Made by a program: the position numbers and the translations under genes. Below, piece by piece: positions 7,138-18,638 of a stretch of DNA of 64,000 bases. How positions within the stretch are numbered: the stretch's first letter is position 1; the number at the start of each line of letters is the position of its first letter. This DNA comes from Marinobacter lutaoensis (lineage in GTDB: Bacteria; Pseudomonadota; Gammaproteobacteria; Pseudomonadales; Oleiphilaceae). The notes under the pieces were generated by a model. It searched no databases. It was given only the letters and a program-made list of their open reading frames with translations, and was not told the DNA's origin. Location of the stretch: positions 62,001-126,000 of the forward strand of contig NZ_MSCW01000001.1 in the NCBI RefSeq assembly GCF_001981305.1. The letters run 5' to 3'.

Positions 7138-8937
7138 ATGCCTGAGTACAAAGCGCCCCTGCGTGATATCAAATTCGTCATGAACGAGCTGCTCAACAGC
7201 GAGCAGCATTACGCCAATTTGGAAGGTGCGGAAGACGCAACCCCGGATATGGTGGACGCCATCATCCAGGAGGGTGCGAAGTTCTGTGAACAGGTACTGT
7301 CTCCGCTGAACCCGGTGGGCGACCGCGAAGGCTGCACCTGGAGCGAGGACGGTGTGAAAACCCCGACCGGCTTCAAGGAAGCCTACCAGCAGTACGTTGA
7401 AGGCGGCTGGCCGTCCATGACCGCGGATCCCACCTACGGCGGGCAGGGTCTGCCTCATTCCATCGGCCTGGTGATCAGTGAAATGGTGGGCACCGCCAAC
7501 TGGTCCTGGGGCATGTATCCGGGCCTGAGCCACGGTGCCACCAACACCATCGAGGCGCATGGCACCGAAGAGCAAAAACAGGTGTACCTGACCAAGCTGA
7601 TCAGCGGTGAGTGGACCGGCACCATGTGCCTGACCGAGCCGCACTGTGGCTCCGATCTGGGAACCCTGCGCACCAAGGCCGAACCGAACCCCGACGGCAG
7701 CTACAGCATCACCGGCACCAAGATCTTTATCTCCGCCGGCGAGCACGACATGGCCGAGAACATCGTGCACATCGTGCTGGCCCGGCTGCCGGGCGCCCCG
7801 GAAGGCACCAAAGGCATTTCCCTGTTCATCGTACCCAAGCGCCTGCCGAACGAAGACGGCTCCGCGGGCGAGCGCAATGCCGTGTCCTGTGGTTCCATCG
7901 AACACAAGATGGGGATCCACGGCAACGCCACCTGCGTCATGAACTTCGACGGCGCCAAGGGTTGGCTGATCGGTCCCGAGAATAAGGGGCTGAACTGCAT
8001 GTTCACCTTCATGAACACGGCCCGTATCGGCACCGCGATCCAGGGCCTGGGCTCCGCCGAGCTGGCGTTCCAGGGCTCCCTGGCCTATGCCAAGGAACGC
8101 TTGGCGATGCGCTCCCTGAGCGGCCCGAAAAACCCGGAGGGCCCGGCCGATCCGATCATCGTGCATCCGGACGTGCGCCGCATGCTGCTGACCCAGAAAG
8201 CCGTGGCCGAAGGCGCCCGCGCGCTGATCTATCTGGCCGGCCAGCAGGTGGATATCGTGCATGCGGGCAAGAGCGAGGAAGAGCGCAAGGCGGCGGACGC
8301 CCTACTGGGCTTCCTGACGCCCATCGCCAAGGCCTTCCTGACCGAGATTGGCTACGAGGCGGCGAACCTGGGTTTGCAGGTGTTCGGTGGCCACGGCTAC
8401 ATTTCCGAGTGGGGCATGGAGCAGAACGTGCGTGACGCCCGGATCTCCATGATCTATGAAGGCACCACCGGCATTCAGGCGCTGGACCTGCTGGGTCGGA
8501 AAGTGCTGATGACCCAGGGCGAGGCGCTGAAACTGTTCACCAAGCAGGTGCACCTGTTCTGCAAGGAGAACGCCGATAACGCGCAGCTCAAGGAATTCAT
8601 CGAGCCGTTGGCCGCCATCAATAAAGAGTGGGGCGAGCTGACCATGAAGATCGGCATGACCGCCATGAAAAACCGGGAGGAAGTCGGTGCGGCCTCGGTC
8701 GACTACCTGATGTACTCCGGCTACGCCGTGTTCGCCTATCTGTGGGCCCGCATGGCCAAGGTGGCGCTGGACAAGATGGCCGATGGCACCACCGAGGAAA
8801 TGTTCTACAACGCCAAGGTGCAGACGGCGCGGTTCTACTTCAAGCGCATTCTGCCCCGGACCAAGGCGCACGCGGAAGCCATGCTGGCCGGCGCCGACAC
8901 TCTGCTGGACATGCCAGAGGAAGCCTTCGCTTTCTGA
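7138..8937 (+). CDS. acyl-CoA dehydrogenase (first of two paralogues)
   Basis: A 599-residue flavoprotein of the long acyl-CoA dehydrogenase group with an extra C-terminal domain, catalysing the first FAD-dependent step of beta-oxidation. MPEYKAPLRDIKFVMNEL is the group's N-terminal block. MCLTEPHCGSDLGTLRTKAE and ITGTKIFISAGEHDMAENI bind FAD and substrate. GGHGYISEWGMEQNVRDARI and MIYEGTTGIQALDLLGRKV carry the C-terminal signature and presumed catalytic Glu. The ATG at 7138 follows GAGGTGG; an upstream in-frame extension to 7051 has no support. Chain-length preference cannot be read from the sequence. It has its own PsrA-like-controlled promoter and a terminator after it. Confidence 0.93.
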   Translation: MPEYKAPLRDIKFVMNELLNSEQHYANLEGAEDATPDMVDAIIQEGAKFCEQVLSPLNPVGDREGCTWSEDGVKTPTGFKEAYQQYVEGGWPSMTADPTYGGQGLPHSIGLVISEMVGTANWSWGMYPGLSHGATNTIEAHGTEEQKQVYLTKLISGEWTGTMCLTEPHCGSDLGTLRTKAEPNPDGSYSITGTKIFISAGEHDMAENIVHIVLARLPGAPEGTKGISLFIVPKRLPNEDGSAGERNAVSCGSIEHKMGIHGNATCVMNFDGAKGWLIGPENKGLNCMFTFMNTARIGTAIQGLGSAELAFQGSLAYAKERLAMRSLSGPKNPEGPADPIIVHPDVRRMLLTQKAVAEGARALIYLAGQQVDIVHAGKSEEERKAADALLGFLTPIAKAFLTEIGYEAANLGLQVFGGHGYISEWGMEQNVRDARISMIYEGTTGIQALDLLGRKVLMTQGEALKLFTKQVHLFCKENADNAQLKEFIEPLAAINKEWGELTMKIGMTAMKNREEVGAASVDYLMYSGYAVFAYLWARMAKVALDKMADGTTEEMFYNAKVQTARFYFKRILPRTKAHAEAMLAGADTLLDMPEEAFAF

Positions 8938-8970
8938 GGCGTGGGTTCCGGCAAGACCATATGAACCAGA

Positions 8971-9000
8971 AGCCCGCGCTCTCAGGAGCCGGGCTTTTTT
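8971..9000 (+). terminator. intrinsic terminator after the first acyl-CoA dehydrogenase
   Basis: A GC-rich stem (AGCCCG/GCTC pairing with GAGC/CGGGCT, one bulged C) is followed by TTTTTT. Confidence 0.8.
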
Positions 9001-9142
9001 CATGAGATCACCCGGGCTTTGCGGTAGAATACCGGCCCACAAAAAAACAACTTTCAGCGGACACATAGCCCATCAGGTCCGGCGCCCGAACCGGTTGCCC
9101 CGCACCTGTAACGACTGACTGAAATTTTTTGGAGAGTTTGGA

Positions 9143-10933
9143 ATGGCTGAATATCAGGCACCGTTACGTGACATTCGCTTCGTCATGAATGAAGTCTTCG
9201 ACGCGCCTTCCCTGTGGGCGTCCCTTCCGAAAGTGGCAGAGAACGTCGATCCTGAAACCGCTGACGCGATTCTGGAAGAGGCAGGCAAGATCGCCAGCAG
9301 TGTGCTGGCGCCCCTGAACCGCGAGGGGGACGAGCAGGGTTGCCAGTGGCATGAGGGCGTAGTGACCGCGCCGGAAGGCTTCAAGGAAGCCTACCAGACC
9401 CTTGTCGAGGGTGGCTGGAACGGCCTTGGCGGCAACCCGGAATTTGGTGGTATGGGCATGCCCAAGACCCTGGTGGCCCAGTTCGAGGAAATGATGCAGG
9501 GCGCCAACATGGCATTCGGCCTGGCGCCGATGCTGACCGCCGGTGCCTGCCTGGCGCTGGATGCCCACGGCAGCCAGGAACTGAAAGAGAAATACCTGCC
9601 CAATATGTACGCGGGCACCTGGTCCGGCGCCATGGACCTGACCGAACCGCACGCAGGCACCGACCTGGGCATCATCCGGACCAAAGCCGAGCCTAACGAT
9701 GACGGTTCCTACCGCATTACGGGCACCAAAATCTTCATCACCTGGGGTGAGCACGACATGGCGGAGAACATCATCCACCTGGTGCTCGCCAAGCTGCCCG
9801 ACGCACCCAAGGGGCCGAAGGGCATCTCCCTGTTCCTGGTTCCTAAATTCCTGGTCAACGAGGATGGGTCACTGGGGGAGCGTAACCGGCTTAGCTGCGG
9901 TTCCATCGAGAAAAAGATGGGCATCAAGGGGTCCGCCACCTGCGTCATGAACTTCGACGGTGCCAAGGGCTGGCTGGTCGGTGAGGAGAACAAGGGTCTG
10001 GCGGCCATGTTTACCATGATGAACTACGAGCGTCTGGGTGTCGGTATCCAGGGTATCGGCGCCGCCGAGGCCTCGCTGCAAAACGCCCGGGCTTATGCCC
10101 TGGACCGCCTGCAGAGCCGTGCACCCAGCGGGGCGCAGCAGCCGGACAAGGTGGCGGATCCGATCATCGTGCATCCGGACGTGCGGCGCATGTTGCTGAC
10201 CATGAAGTCCTACGTGGAAGGTGGCCGGGCGTTTTCCACCTACGTGGCGCAGTGGCTGGATATTTCCAAATACTCCGACGACGATGAACGGCGGACCTAC
10301 GCCGAGGGCATGGTCGCGCTGCTGACACCGGTGGCCAAGGCGTTCCTGACCGATCGTGGCCTGGAAAGCTGTATCCTGGGCCAGCAGATCTTCGGTGGCC
10401 ACGGCTTCATCCGCGAGTGGGGGCAGGAACAGCTGGTTCGGGACTGCCGGATCACCCAGATCTATGAGGGAACCAACGGCATCCAGGCACTGGACCTGAT
10501 GGGCCGCAAGGTGGTCGGAAGCCAGGGCAAGCTCTACGAACTCTTCGCCCAGGACGTCACCCGTTTCCTGGAGGACAACCGCGACAACGAGGCGCTGCGT
10601 CCGTTCCTGGAGCCCCTGGCGGCTGCGGTGGAGCGTTTGGATGACGTCACCGAGCATGTCCTGGCCCAGGCGGCGGAAAACCCCAATGCAGTGGGGGCCG
10701 CCTCGGTGGATTATCTGGATCTGTTCGGCCTGACCGCACTCGGCTATATGTGGGCGAGAATGGTGAAGGCGGCGGCTCCGAAGGCGGAAGGCGACCGCTC
10801 GGGCTTCTATTCCGGCAAGCTCAAGACTGCCCGCTTCTATTTCGAACGCCTGTTGCCAAAAACCGTGTCCCTGGCGGAGAGCATCCGTAGCGGCAGCGAA
10901 GCCATGATGGCCCTGAGCGCCGAGGAGTTCTGA
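9143..10933 (+). CDS. acyl-CoA dehydrogenase (second paralogue)
   Basis: A 596-residue paralogue of the upstream gene with the same architecture: MAEYQAPLRDIRFVMNEV at the N-terminus, MDLTEPHAGTDLGIIRTKAE, ITGTKIFITWGEHDMAENI, GGHGFIREWGQEQLVRDCRI and IYEGTNGIQALDLMGRKV. The two proteins diverge most in the 100 residues before the C-terminus, where substrate or partner specificity may differ. GGAGAG precedes the ATG. The 8937-9142 gap holds the upstream terminator, so this gene probably has its own promoter, but I see no PsrA-like site there. A strong terminator follows. Confidence 0.93.
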   Translation: MAEYQAPLRDIRFVMNEVFDAPSLWASLPKVAENVDPETADAILEEAGKIASSVLAPLNREGDEQGCQWHEGVVTAPEGFKEAYQTLVEGGWNGLGGNPEFGGMGMPKTLVAQFEEMMQGANMAFGLAPMLTAGACLALDAHGSQELKEKYLPNMYAGTWSGAMDLTEPHAGTDLGIIRTKAEPNDDGSYRITGTKIFITWGEHDMAENIIHLVLAKLPDAPKGPKGISLFLVPKFLVNEDGSLGERNRLSCGSIEKKMGIKGSATCVMNFDGAKGWLVGEENKGLAAMFTMMNYERLGVGIQGIGAAEASLQNARAYALDRLQSRAPSGAQQPDKVADPIIVHPDVRRMLLTMKSYVEGGRAFSTYVAQWLDISKYSDDDERRTYAEGMVALLTPVAKAFLTDRGLESCILGQQIFGGHGFIREWGQEQLVRDCRITQIYEGTNGIQALDLMGRKVVGSQGKLYELFAQDVTRFLEDNRDNEALRPFLEPLAAAVERLDDVTEHVLAQAAENPNAVGAASVDYLDLFGLTALGYMWARMVKAAAPKAEGDRSGFYSGKLKTARFYFERLLPKTVSLAESIRSGSEAMMALSAEEF

Positions 10934-10955
10934 TTCCAGGACGGAATAACGGTGT

Positions 10956-10985
10956 AAAAAGGCAGGTCTTCGGACCTGCCTTTTT
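10956..10985. terminator. strong bidirectional intrinsic terminator
   Basis: A perfect inverted repeat, AAAAAGGCAGGTC, TTCG tetraloop, GACCTGCCTTTTT. A and T runs on both sides let it stop the dehydrogenase transcript on the + strand and the endonuclease-like gene on the - strand. Confidence 0.93.
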
Positions 10986-11017
10986 CGTCTGGGGGAGCGC
11001 GTTACCCGGCCCTGAAA

Positions 11018-11653
11018 TCACAGGGTCTCCATTCGCTCCGGGTGGGTGACGAAGGGATTCTCGTTGCCCTGGATCTCGGCAATTCGGCGGTGCCGGGTCA
11101 GTTCGGAATCATCCGGCGGATCCAGCCGGTTCCACTGTTTCAGGATGGCGCTGGCACCCAGCCAGGGCAGACCGTAGGTGTCCACCATATAGGCGACGGT
11201 GCGTGCCACGTCACCCTTGACCCGCTCCGGTGGTTCGAAAAACTGGGCGCTGACGCGGATGCCGCACTCATCCGGTTGTACGGTGTTGCCGACGTTGTCG
11301 TAGCGAACGCTGCGACGCTGCATCTCGATGCGGCTCCGGACCGGGACCATGTTGTGCAGGTCGGACGCGATCTGCCGGTAGCGATCGTCCTTTTCACACT
11401 GCCGCGAGGTTCCGCAATCCAGAGCTGTACGGATATCCGCCAAGGGGTACACGTAGCCGTCGGTCATGATGAAGCCCTTGTGGGTGAAGGGGGCGTCACA
11501 GAAGAACGAGCGCCCACCATCGGCGTAGAGCTTGCCCCAGAACTGATCCCTGATGACCGTCGCGGGATCACTGAAGCGGGTGTTCTGGCCAATGACCGTG
11601 CCGGCGGTGATGAGAAGGAAAAGGGTGGAGATTGTTATTGTGAGCTTTTTCAT
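11018..11653 (-). CDS. endonuclease I family protein, probably inactive at the usual active site
   Basis: A 211-residue exported protein; MKKLTITISTLFLLITAG is a signal peptide. The fold markers of the EndA/Vvn family are present: FFC near residue 50, SDLHNMVPVRSRIE (metal-site Asn), GDVARTVAYMVDTYGL, and the C-terminal QGNENPFV. However, where EndA-type enzymes have EHVVP (Glu metal ligand and catalytic His), this protein reads GYVYP. The catalytic pair therefore appears lost, so nuclease activity is doubtful. The start at 11653 is set by the signal peptide; an upstream extension to 11776 is unlikely. It may be an adaptor or inhibitor-type relative. Confidence 0.72.
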   Translation of the reverse strand: MKKLTITISTLFLLITAGTVIGQNTRFSDPATVIRDQFWGKLYADGGRSFFCDAPFTHKGFIMTDGYVYPLADIRTALDCGTSRQCEKDDRYRQIASDLHNMVPVRSRIEMQRRSVRYDNVGNTVQPDECGIRVSAQFFEPPERVKGDVARTVAYMVDTYGLPWLGASAILKQWNRLDPPDDSELTRHRRIAEIQGNENPFVTHPERMETL

Positions 11654-11777
11654 ACGCCACGGATACCTCTGAGCATTCGAAAGTTGCCCGCGTACACGGG
11701 AACGGCGTTGCCGGATCCCGGGTCGGGCAGTCAAAATTATGACGCTTTTTGCTTTCGATAATGCGAAGTATGACACA

Positions 11778-11840
11778 GAGGCTCTCCAGGGGAGAGCCTC
11801 AAAGGTAGAAATTTGTGGCGGACTGTTAACCTGTTAACAG
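11778..11840. repeat. two adjacent perfect palindromes between small genes
   Basis: 11778-11800 is GAGGCTCTCC, AGG, GGAGAGCCTC (10-bp stem). 11823-11840 is CTGTTAAC, CT, GTTAACAG (8-bp arms) and begins right after the stop codon of the coiled-coil gene. The first could act as a transcription or mRNA-end hairpin, although neither strand has a proper T tract. The second looks more like a protein-binding site. Confidence 0.5.
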
Positions 11841-11841
11841 A

Positions 11842-12105
11842 TTACTTCAGTTTGTCACGAATCTTCTGGTAACCGCTTTTCAGGTCTTCGCCCAGCTGCC
11901 GCGCCGTCTGGCGGGCTTCCTGGCTGGCGTCCTCGGTGTTGTGCAGAATCTTGTCCAGCTTGCTGCGGAAGCGTTCCCAGTCCTGTTCGAGGTCATCCCA
12001 CTCGTCCTTGATGTCTTCCCGAGCCAGATGCAGTTGAACTCGCGCTTCGTCCCGGTACTGCTTGATTTTTTCCGACAGCTTCTTGAGTTCGTCTTGGATG
12101 CTCAT
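11842..12105 (-). CDS. small coiled-coil protein of unknown function
   Basis: An 87-residue, highly charged, almost wholly helical protein (MSIQDELKKLSEKIKQYRDE, then REDIKDEWDDLEQDWERFRS), with an apolar/charged heptad pattern over nearly its whole length. There is no signal peptide, membrane segment or cysteine. A strong ribosome site, AAGGAGG, lies 9 nt before the ATG at 12105, and TTGACA (12174-12169) may be its -35. It resembles stress-associated small coiled-coil proteins, but no function can be assigned. Confidence 0.75.
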   Translation of the reverse strand: MSIQDELKKLSEKIKQYRDEARVQLHLAREDIKDEWDDLEQDWERFRSKLDKILHNTEDASQEARQTARQLGEDLKSGYQKIRDKLK

Positions 12106-12218
12106 GGCAAGCCCCTCCTTGCGTTGACGTCGTGTCGTGGAGCTACCATGCGCTGGAAAGGAAAAGGCTGTCAAGTGACGGCGGGGCCAGGCCGGTGTCC
12201 TTGTACCCGGGGATTGAT

Positions 12219-13235
12219 TCAGGTCACTCTCTGAGCGGTCTGACCGGCCAGCAGCACGGCAAGGTCGCGCAGGTAATGCCAGGGGCCGAGGTCGTCAAAG
12301 CCCTTGGCCGCGCGGTCGATCTCGCTGCACAGGGCAAGAGCCTGCTGCAGTTGCCGCTGGCTGAGGCGGCGGCTGGCCCGTTCCAGTACCCGGGCCCGCT
12401 GGGGTTGGAATACGCCCCGTTTCTTGAGAAAGGCCGCCGGGCTGTCCTGACCGGACGCACGCAGCTCCAGCAGCAGGTTGAGGTCGCGGCTGAGGACAGC
12501 CAGCAGGCCCAGGGGATTTTCCCCTTCCTGCTGGAGTACGCCGATGATTTTCGCGGCATGCGCGGCGCGGCCGGCCAGCAGCTCAGACACCAGCTCAAAA
12601 CCGCTGAAGCGGGAGCTGTCCAGAACCGCCTGTTCGATGGTGTCCTCGTCGATGGTGTTGCCGTTGCTCAGCAGCGACAGCCGGTCCAGTTCCTGGCTTG
12701 CGGCCAGCAAGTTGCCTTCGAGGCGCTCGGCGAGCATATCCAGGGCACCCCGGGTCAGGTGCAGGCCCTGGCGCCCGGCGCGTTCCTGCAGCCAGCCCCG
12801 GAACTTGTCGGCATCGATGGGCCAGACCGGTATGTGCACGCCTTTGTTCTGGAGTTCCTTGTACCATTTGCGCTTGGTTTCGGCGGCATCCAGCCTGGCG
12901 CTGATCAGCAGCAGCACGATGTCTTCCGGCGGTTGCGCCAGCACTCGTTCCATGACCGCACGGCCGTCGCCCAGTTTACCGGTGGGCAGGTGAATCTCAA
13001 TGCGGCGTTTTTCCGCGAACAGCGACATGGCGTTGCACTCGTCCGCCACGGTGTTCCAGTTCAGCTGGTGATCGGCGTGAAAGGTGAGACGGTCGCGAAA
13101 ACCGGCGTCTCGGGCAGCCTGCCGGATCTGGTCGCAGCACTCCTGCACCAGCAGGGGCTCGTCGCCCGAAACCAAGTATACCGGAGCCAAGCCTTTCTTG
13201 AGCAGCTGGGGCAACTGGGCGGGCTGTGCCTTCAT
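12219..13235 (-). CDS. holA: DNA polymerase III subunit delta
   Basis: A 338-residue clamp-loader delta subunit that opens the beta sliding clamp. PVYLVSGDEPLLVQECCDQIRQAA at the start is the HolA signature (a degenerate AAA+ region near residues 17-40). Later blocks are LLLISARLDAAETKRKWYK and RLEGNLLAASQELDRLSLL. The length is normal (E. coli 343). It overlaps the end of lptE by 4 nt; the leuS-lptE-holA order is conserved in pseudomonads and related groups. Confidence 0.95.
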   Translation of the reverse strand: MKAQPAQLPQLLKKGLAPVYLVSGDEPLLVQECCDQIRQAARDAGFRDRLTFHADHQLNWNTVADECNAMSLFAEKRRIEIHLPTGKLGDGRAVMERVLAQPPEDIVLLLISARLDAAETKRKWYKELQNKGVHIPVWPIDADKFRGWLQERAGRQGLHLTRGALDMLAERLEGNLLAASQELDRLSLLSNGNTIDEDTIEQAVLDSSRFSGFELVSELLAGRAAHAAKIIGVLQQEGENPLGLLAVLSRDLNLLLELRASGQDSPAAFLKKRGVFQPQRARVLERASRRLSQRQLQQALALCSEIDRAAKGFDDLGPWHYLRDLAVLLAGQTAQRVT

Positions 13236-13786
13236 GGGGCTTCGTGCGCTTGCCGGAGGTCGCGTATCCGGGCCTCGGTCAGCGGGGCCAGACGGAACAG
13301 CACCTGCTGGGCCAGCCGGTCATGGAGCTGCCGCTCCAGCTCTTCTTGTTCCCGTTGCTTGGCCAGGACATTGGTTTCATCGTAACGATAGCTTTCCCGG
13401 GCCACCAGCTCGGCGCCGGCCAGCAGCGGAACCTGGTCGGCGGTACGGACCGACATGCGCAGTGACTGGCTCAGGCGGTACTCAGCCGCCGAGCCCCGGG
13501 CGGTGATGGCGGTTGCTCTGCGATCCTGGCGGAAGTCGTCCAGGGTCAGGATGTAGGCGGCCTCCGTCGCGTCCTGCACCTGGACCCGTCCCAGCTCCAG
13601 TTGCTCCCGCACGGCCTGGCACAGGGGCTCCGGGACTTGGCGGTCGCACACCACGGCCAGCGGTTGCAGTGCCGGGGGCACCGGCGAGCTGCCCCGCAAC
13701 TGAAAACCGCAGCCGGTGGCCAGCAGCATCAGTGCCAGGGGCAGGACCCGGATGATCCGGCGTGTCAGGGAAGGGCCGGAGGACAT
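13232..13786 (-). CDS. lptE: LPS-assembly lipoprotein LptE
   Basis: A 184-residue outer-membrane lipoprotein that plugs the LptD barrel and helps insert LPS. The signal peptide ends in a lipobox, LLATGCGFQLRG, with the lipidated Cys near residue 26. LTLDDFRQDRRA and YRLSQSLRMSV belong to the conserved core. It begins 3 nt after leuS ends and overlaps holA by 4 nt, so the three are translationally linked. Confidence 0.93.
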   Translation of the reverse strand: MSSGPSLTRRIIRVLPLALMLLATGCGFQLRGSSPVPPALQPLAVVCDRQVPEPLCQAVREQLELGRVQVQDATEAAYILTLDDFRQDRRATAITARGSAAEYRLSQSLRMSVRTADQVPLLAGAELVARESYRYDETNVLAKQREQEELERQLHDRLAQQVLFRLAPLTEARIRDLRQAHEAP

Positions 13787-13788
13787 GG

Positions 13789-16401
<2,613 letters not shown>

Positions 16402-16528
16402 TCAGATCGATAGTCGGAGGGGCCGAGTATTCTAGCGCACACTGGACGCCACAGGTAGTCTGCCAAAGCCGCCATCCTGTGCCATGCTAGGAAAGGGAAA
16501 TCCCCCGCATCGGAAAGAAGGAGTGGTT

Positions 16529-17077
16529 ATGACCGAATCCCAGCGCAACCACCTGTCCGGCAAAGCCCTGGAGGCGTATGACCGGATGCTGGAGCGAGTC
16601 CAGCAACGGCTGAGGGAGGCCCGGGAAACGTCCCTCCAGACTCTGGAGGAGGAAATCCAGAAGGCGGTTGAATTCGAGTACGAGCTGGAGGAAATGACCC
16701 GCGAGGAGGCGGACCTGTTGGGCGCCTATCTGGAGCGGGATCTCCGACACCTGCTGCACTTCGTGGACGAAACCGGGGAAGGGCTCAAAGAGTGGCTGCA
16801 GCTGGACCTGTCGCTGCTGGAACGACAGCTGGCCGACAGTCTGCTGTCGGTGGCGGACCGGACGCTGGTGGACACGTTGGAGCTGCAGCAGAAGCTGGAC
16901 AACGACGACGCCGGTCATTACATCTCCGGCGAGGTGGCCACCGCGGGCATGTTCCGGTGCCTGAACTGCAGTCACATGCTGTGCCTGACCCGGACCAGCC
17001 ACCTGCAGCCCTGCGAGGCCTGCGGTTCCCACTACTACGAGCGGGTCACCAGCCATTGGCCGCGCAAGGACGGGTAG
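16529..17077 (+). CDS. DUF1451 (YbeL-like) zinc-ribbon protein
   Basis: A 182-residue soluble protein. The first two thirds are acidic and helical, probably coiled coil (LERVQQRLREARETSLQTLE). The C-terminus is a zinc ribbon, FRCLNCSHMLCL, then PCEACGSHYYERV, with two CxxC pairs. The family is known as DUF1451 (E. coli YbeL); its function is unknown. AAGGAGTGGTT precedes the ATG at 16529. It lies between leuS and lnt as in pseudomonads, and its end is 4 nt from the convergent lnt end. Confidence 0.88.
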   Translation: MTESQRNHLSGKALEAYDRMLERVQQRLREARETSLQTLEEEIQKAVEFEYELEEMTREEADLLGAYLERDLRHLLHFVDETGEGLKEWLQLDLSLLERQLADSLLSVADRTLVDTLELQQKLDNDDAGHYISGEVATAGMFRCLNCSHMLCLTRTSHLQPCEACGSHYYERVTSHWPRKDG

Positions 17078-17081
17078 CGGC

Positions 17082-18638
17082 TCAGGCCGCCGGCGTGGCG
17101 TTCGGGATCTGCCGCTCCCGGACGAACACCACCAGGATCAGCGCCAGGGTGAGCACCGGCCAGGAGCCGGTTTGCATGTAGGGGGTACTGCCGGTGGCGG
17201 TACGGACCTGGCCCACCAGGGTGGCGCGCTCGAACTGGGGAATGCGCTGACGGATACGGCCCTTGTGGTCAATGATTGCGGTGACGCCGTTGTTGGTACC
17301 GCGCAGCAGGTAGCGACCGGTCTCCAGGGCCCGCATGCGGGCCATCTGCAAATGCTGGAGCGGGCCGATCGAGTCGCCGAACCAGCCATCGTTACTGATG
17401 GTCAGCAGCAGGTCGCTGTGACGGCTGTTAAACGCCACGAAATCCGGATAGGCCACTTCGTAGCAGATGAAGGGCATCACCTTCAGCCCGTTGGCTCGCA
17501 GGGGGGGCTGGTGCGCCGGTCCTGGGGTAAAGCTGCTCATGGGCAGGTCGAAGAAGCCGATCAGCCCCCGCAACAGACCTTCCAGTGGCACATACTCGCC
17601 GAAGGGCACCAGCTTCTGCTTGTGGTAGATGCCTTCGCCGTTGCCGATGGCCATGATGCTGTTGTGAAAGGTGAAGTCTTCCCGGCGGTCGCTGAACCCG
17701 TACCAGGGGATGCCGGTGATCAAGGTGCCGTGATCACCGAGCCGGCCGGCAATGTGCTCAATGAGGCTGCCGGCCTGGTCCTGGGGAATGGGAATGGCGG
17801 TTTCCGGCCACAGGATCAGGTCGGCGTCCCAGTGGGGCTCCGTCATTGTCAGGTAGGTGACGATCTGCTCCTTCAAGAAATCCGGGTCCCACTTAATCTG
17901 CTGCGGGATATTGCCCTGCATGGCCGCCACGGACACCGTCTCGTCACTGAGGTCGGTCCAGTCCACTCGGTACAGGAGCGGCGCGCAGAACCAGGGCAGC
18001 AGGGACAATACCAGGGTGGTCCCCGCCGCCCGCCGGCGCTGTGTCAGCCACAGCCAGAGGCTGCCGTACAGGGCCGCTCCGGTGGTGGCGATCCAGAAAG
18101 TGATGCCGTGCACACCCACCAGCGGGGCGAGCCCCGCCAGGGGGCCGTCGGTGTGGGCGGTGCCCAGGTATAGCCAGGGAAAGCCAGTCAGCAGCCAGCC
18201 GCGCAGCCAGTCACCGAGCACCCAGACAGCCGGAAACAGGATCAGCCGGCGCACCGGGCTGTGGCTGGCCAGCTTACCCCAGAACCAGAAAGCGAGGGCG
18301 TGAAACAGGGCCAGCCCCATGACGAACAGCACGGTGAGCAGAATCGCCAGGGGGACCGAGGTGTTGCCGTATTCGCTGATGCTGATGTATACCCAGCTGG
18401 CGCCGCTGGCGAACAGTCCCAGGCCGGTCAGCCAGCCGGCGAGGAACAGGCGGTGTGGCGCGACGGGCAGGGTGATCCACAGAATCAGCAGGATCGACAG
18501 GGGGCCCAGCCACCACTGGTCAAAGGGGGCGAAGGTCAGGGTTTGCAGGGCGCCGGCGGCCAACAGGGCCGCGGCACCCAGCCAGGGTTGTGTATTCAGC
18601 ACGCCGGTCAGCGGGCGAGGGGGGGGGTTAGGTGTCAC
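17082..18638 (-). CDS. lnt: apolipoprotein N-acyltransferase
   Basis: A 518-residue inner-membrane enzyme that adds the third acyl chain to lipoproteins. The N-terminal half has several hydrophobic helices; the C-terminal half is a nitrilase-like domain with the Glu-Lys-Cys triad visible as WPETAIPIP, KQKLVPFGEYVP and FICYEVAYP. The length matches E. coli Lnt (512). Its start overlaps the corC-like gene by 11 nt, so it ends the miaB-phoH-ybeY-corC-lnt operon. Confidence 0.96.
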   Translation of the reverse strand: MTPNPPPRPLTGVLNTQPWLGAAALLAAGALQTLTFAPFDQWWLGPLSILLILWITLPVAPHRLFLAGWLTGLGLFASGASWVYISISEYGNTSVPLAILLTVLFVMGLALFHALAFWFWGKLASHSPVRRLILFPAVWVLGDWLRGWLLTGFPWLYLGTAHTDGPLAGLAPLVGVHGITFWIATTGAALYGSLWLWLTQRRRAAGTTLVLSLLPWFCAPLLYRVDWTDLSDETVSVAAMQGNIPQQIKWDPDFLKEQIVTYLTMTEPHWDADLILWPETAIPIPQDQAGSLIEHIAGRLGDHGTLITGIPWYGFSDRREDFTFHNSIMAIGNGEGIYHKQKLVPFGEYVPLEGLLRGLIGFFDLPMSSFTPGPAHQPPLRANGLKVMPFICYEVAYPDFVAFNSRHSDLLLTISNDGWFGDSIGPLQHLQMARMRALETGRYLLRGTNNGVTAIIDHKGRIRQRIPQFERATLVGQVRTATGSTPYMQTGSWPVLTLALILVVFVRERQIPNATPAA

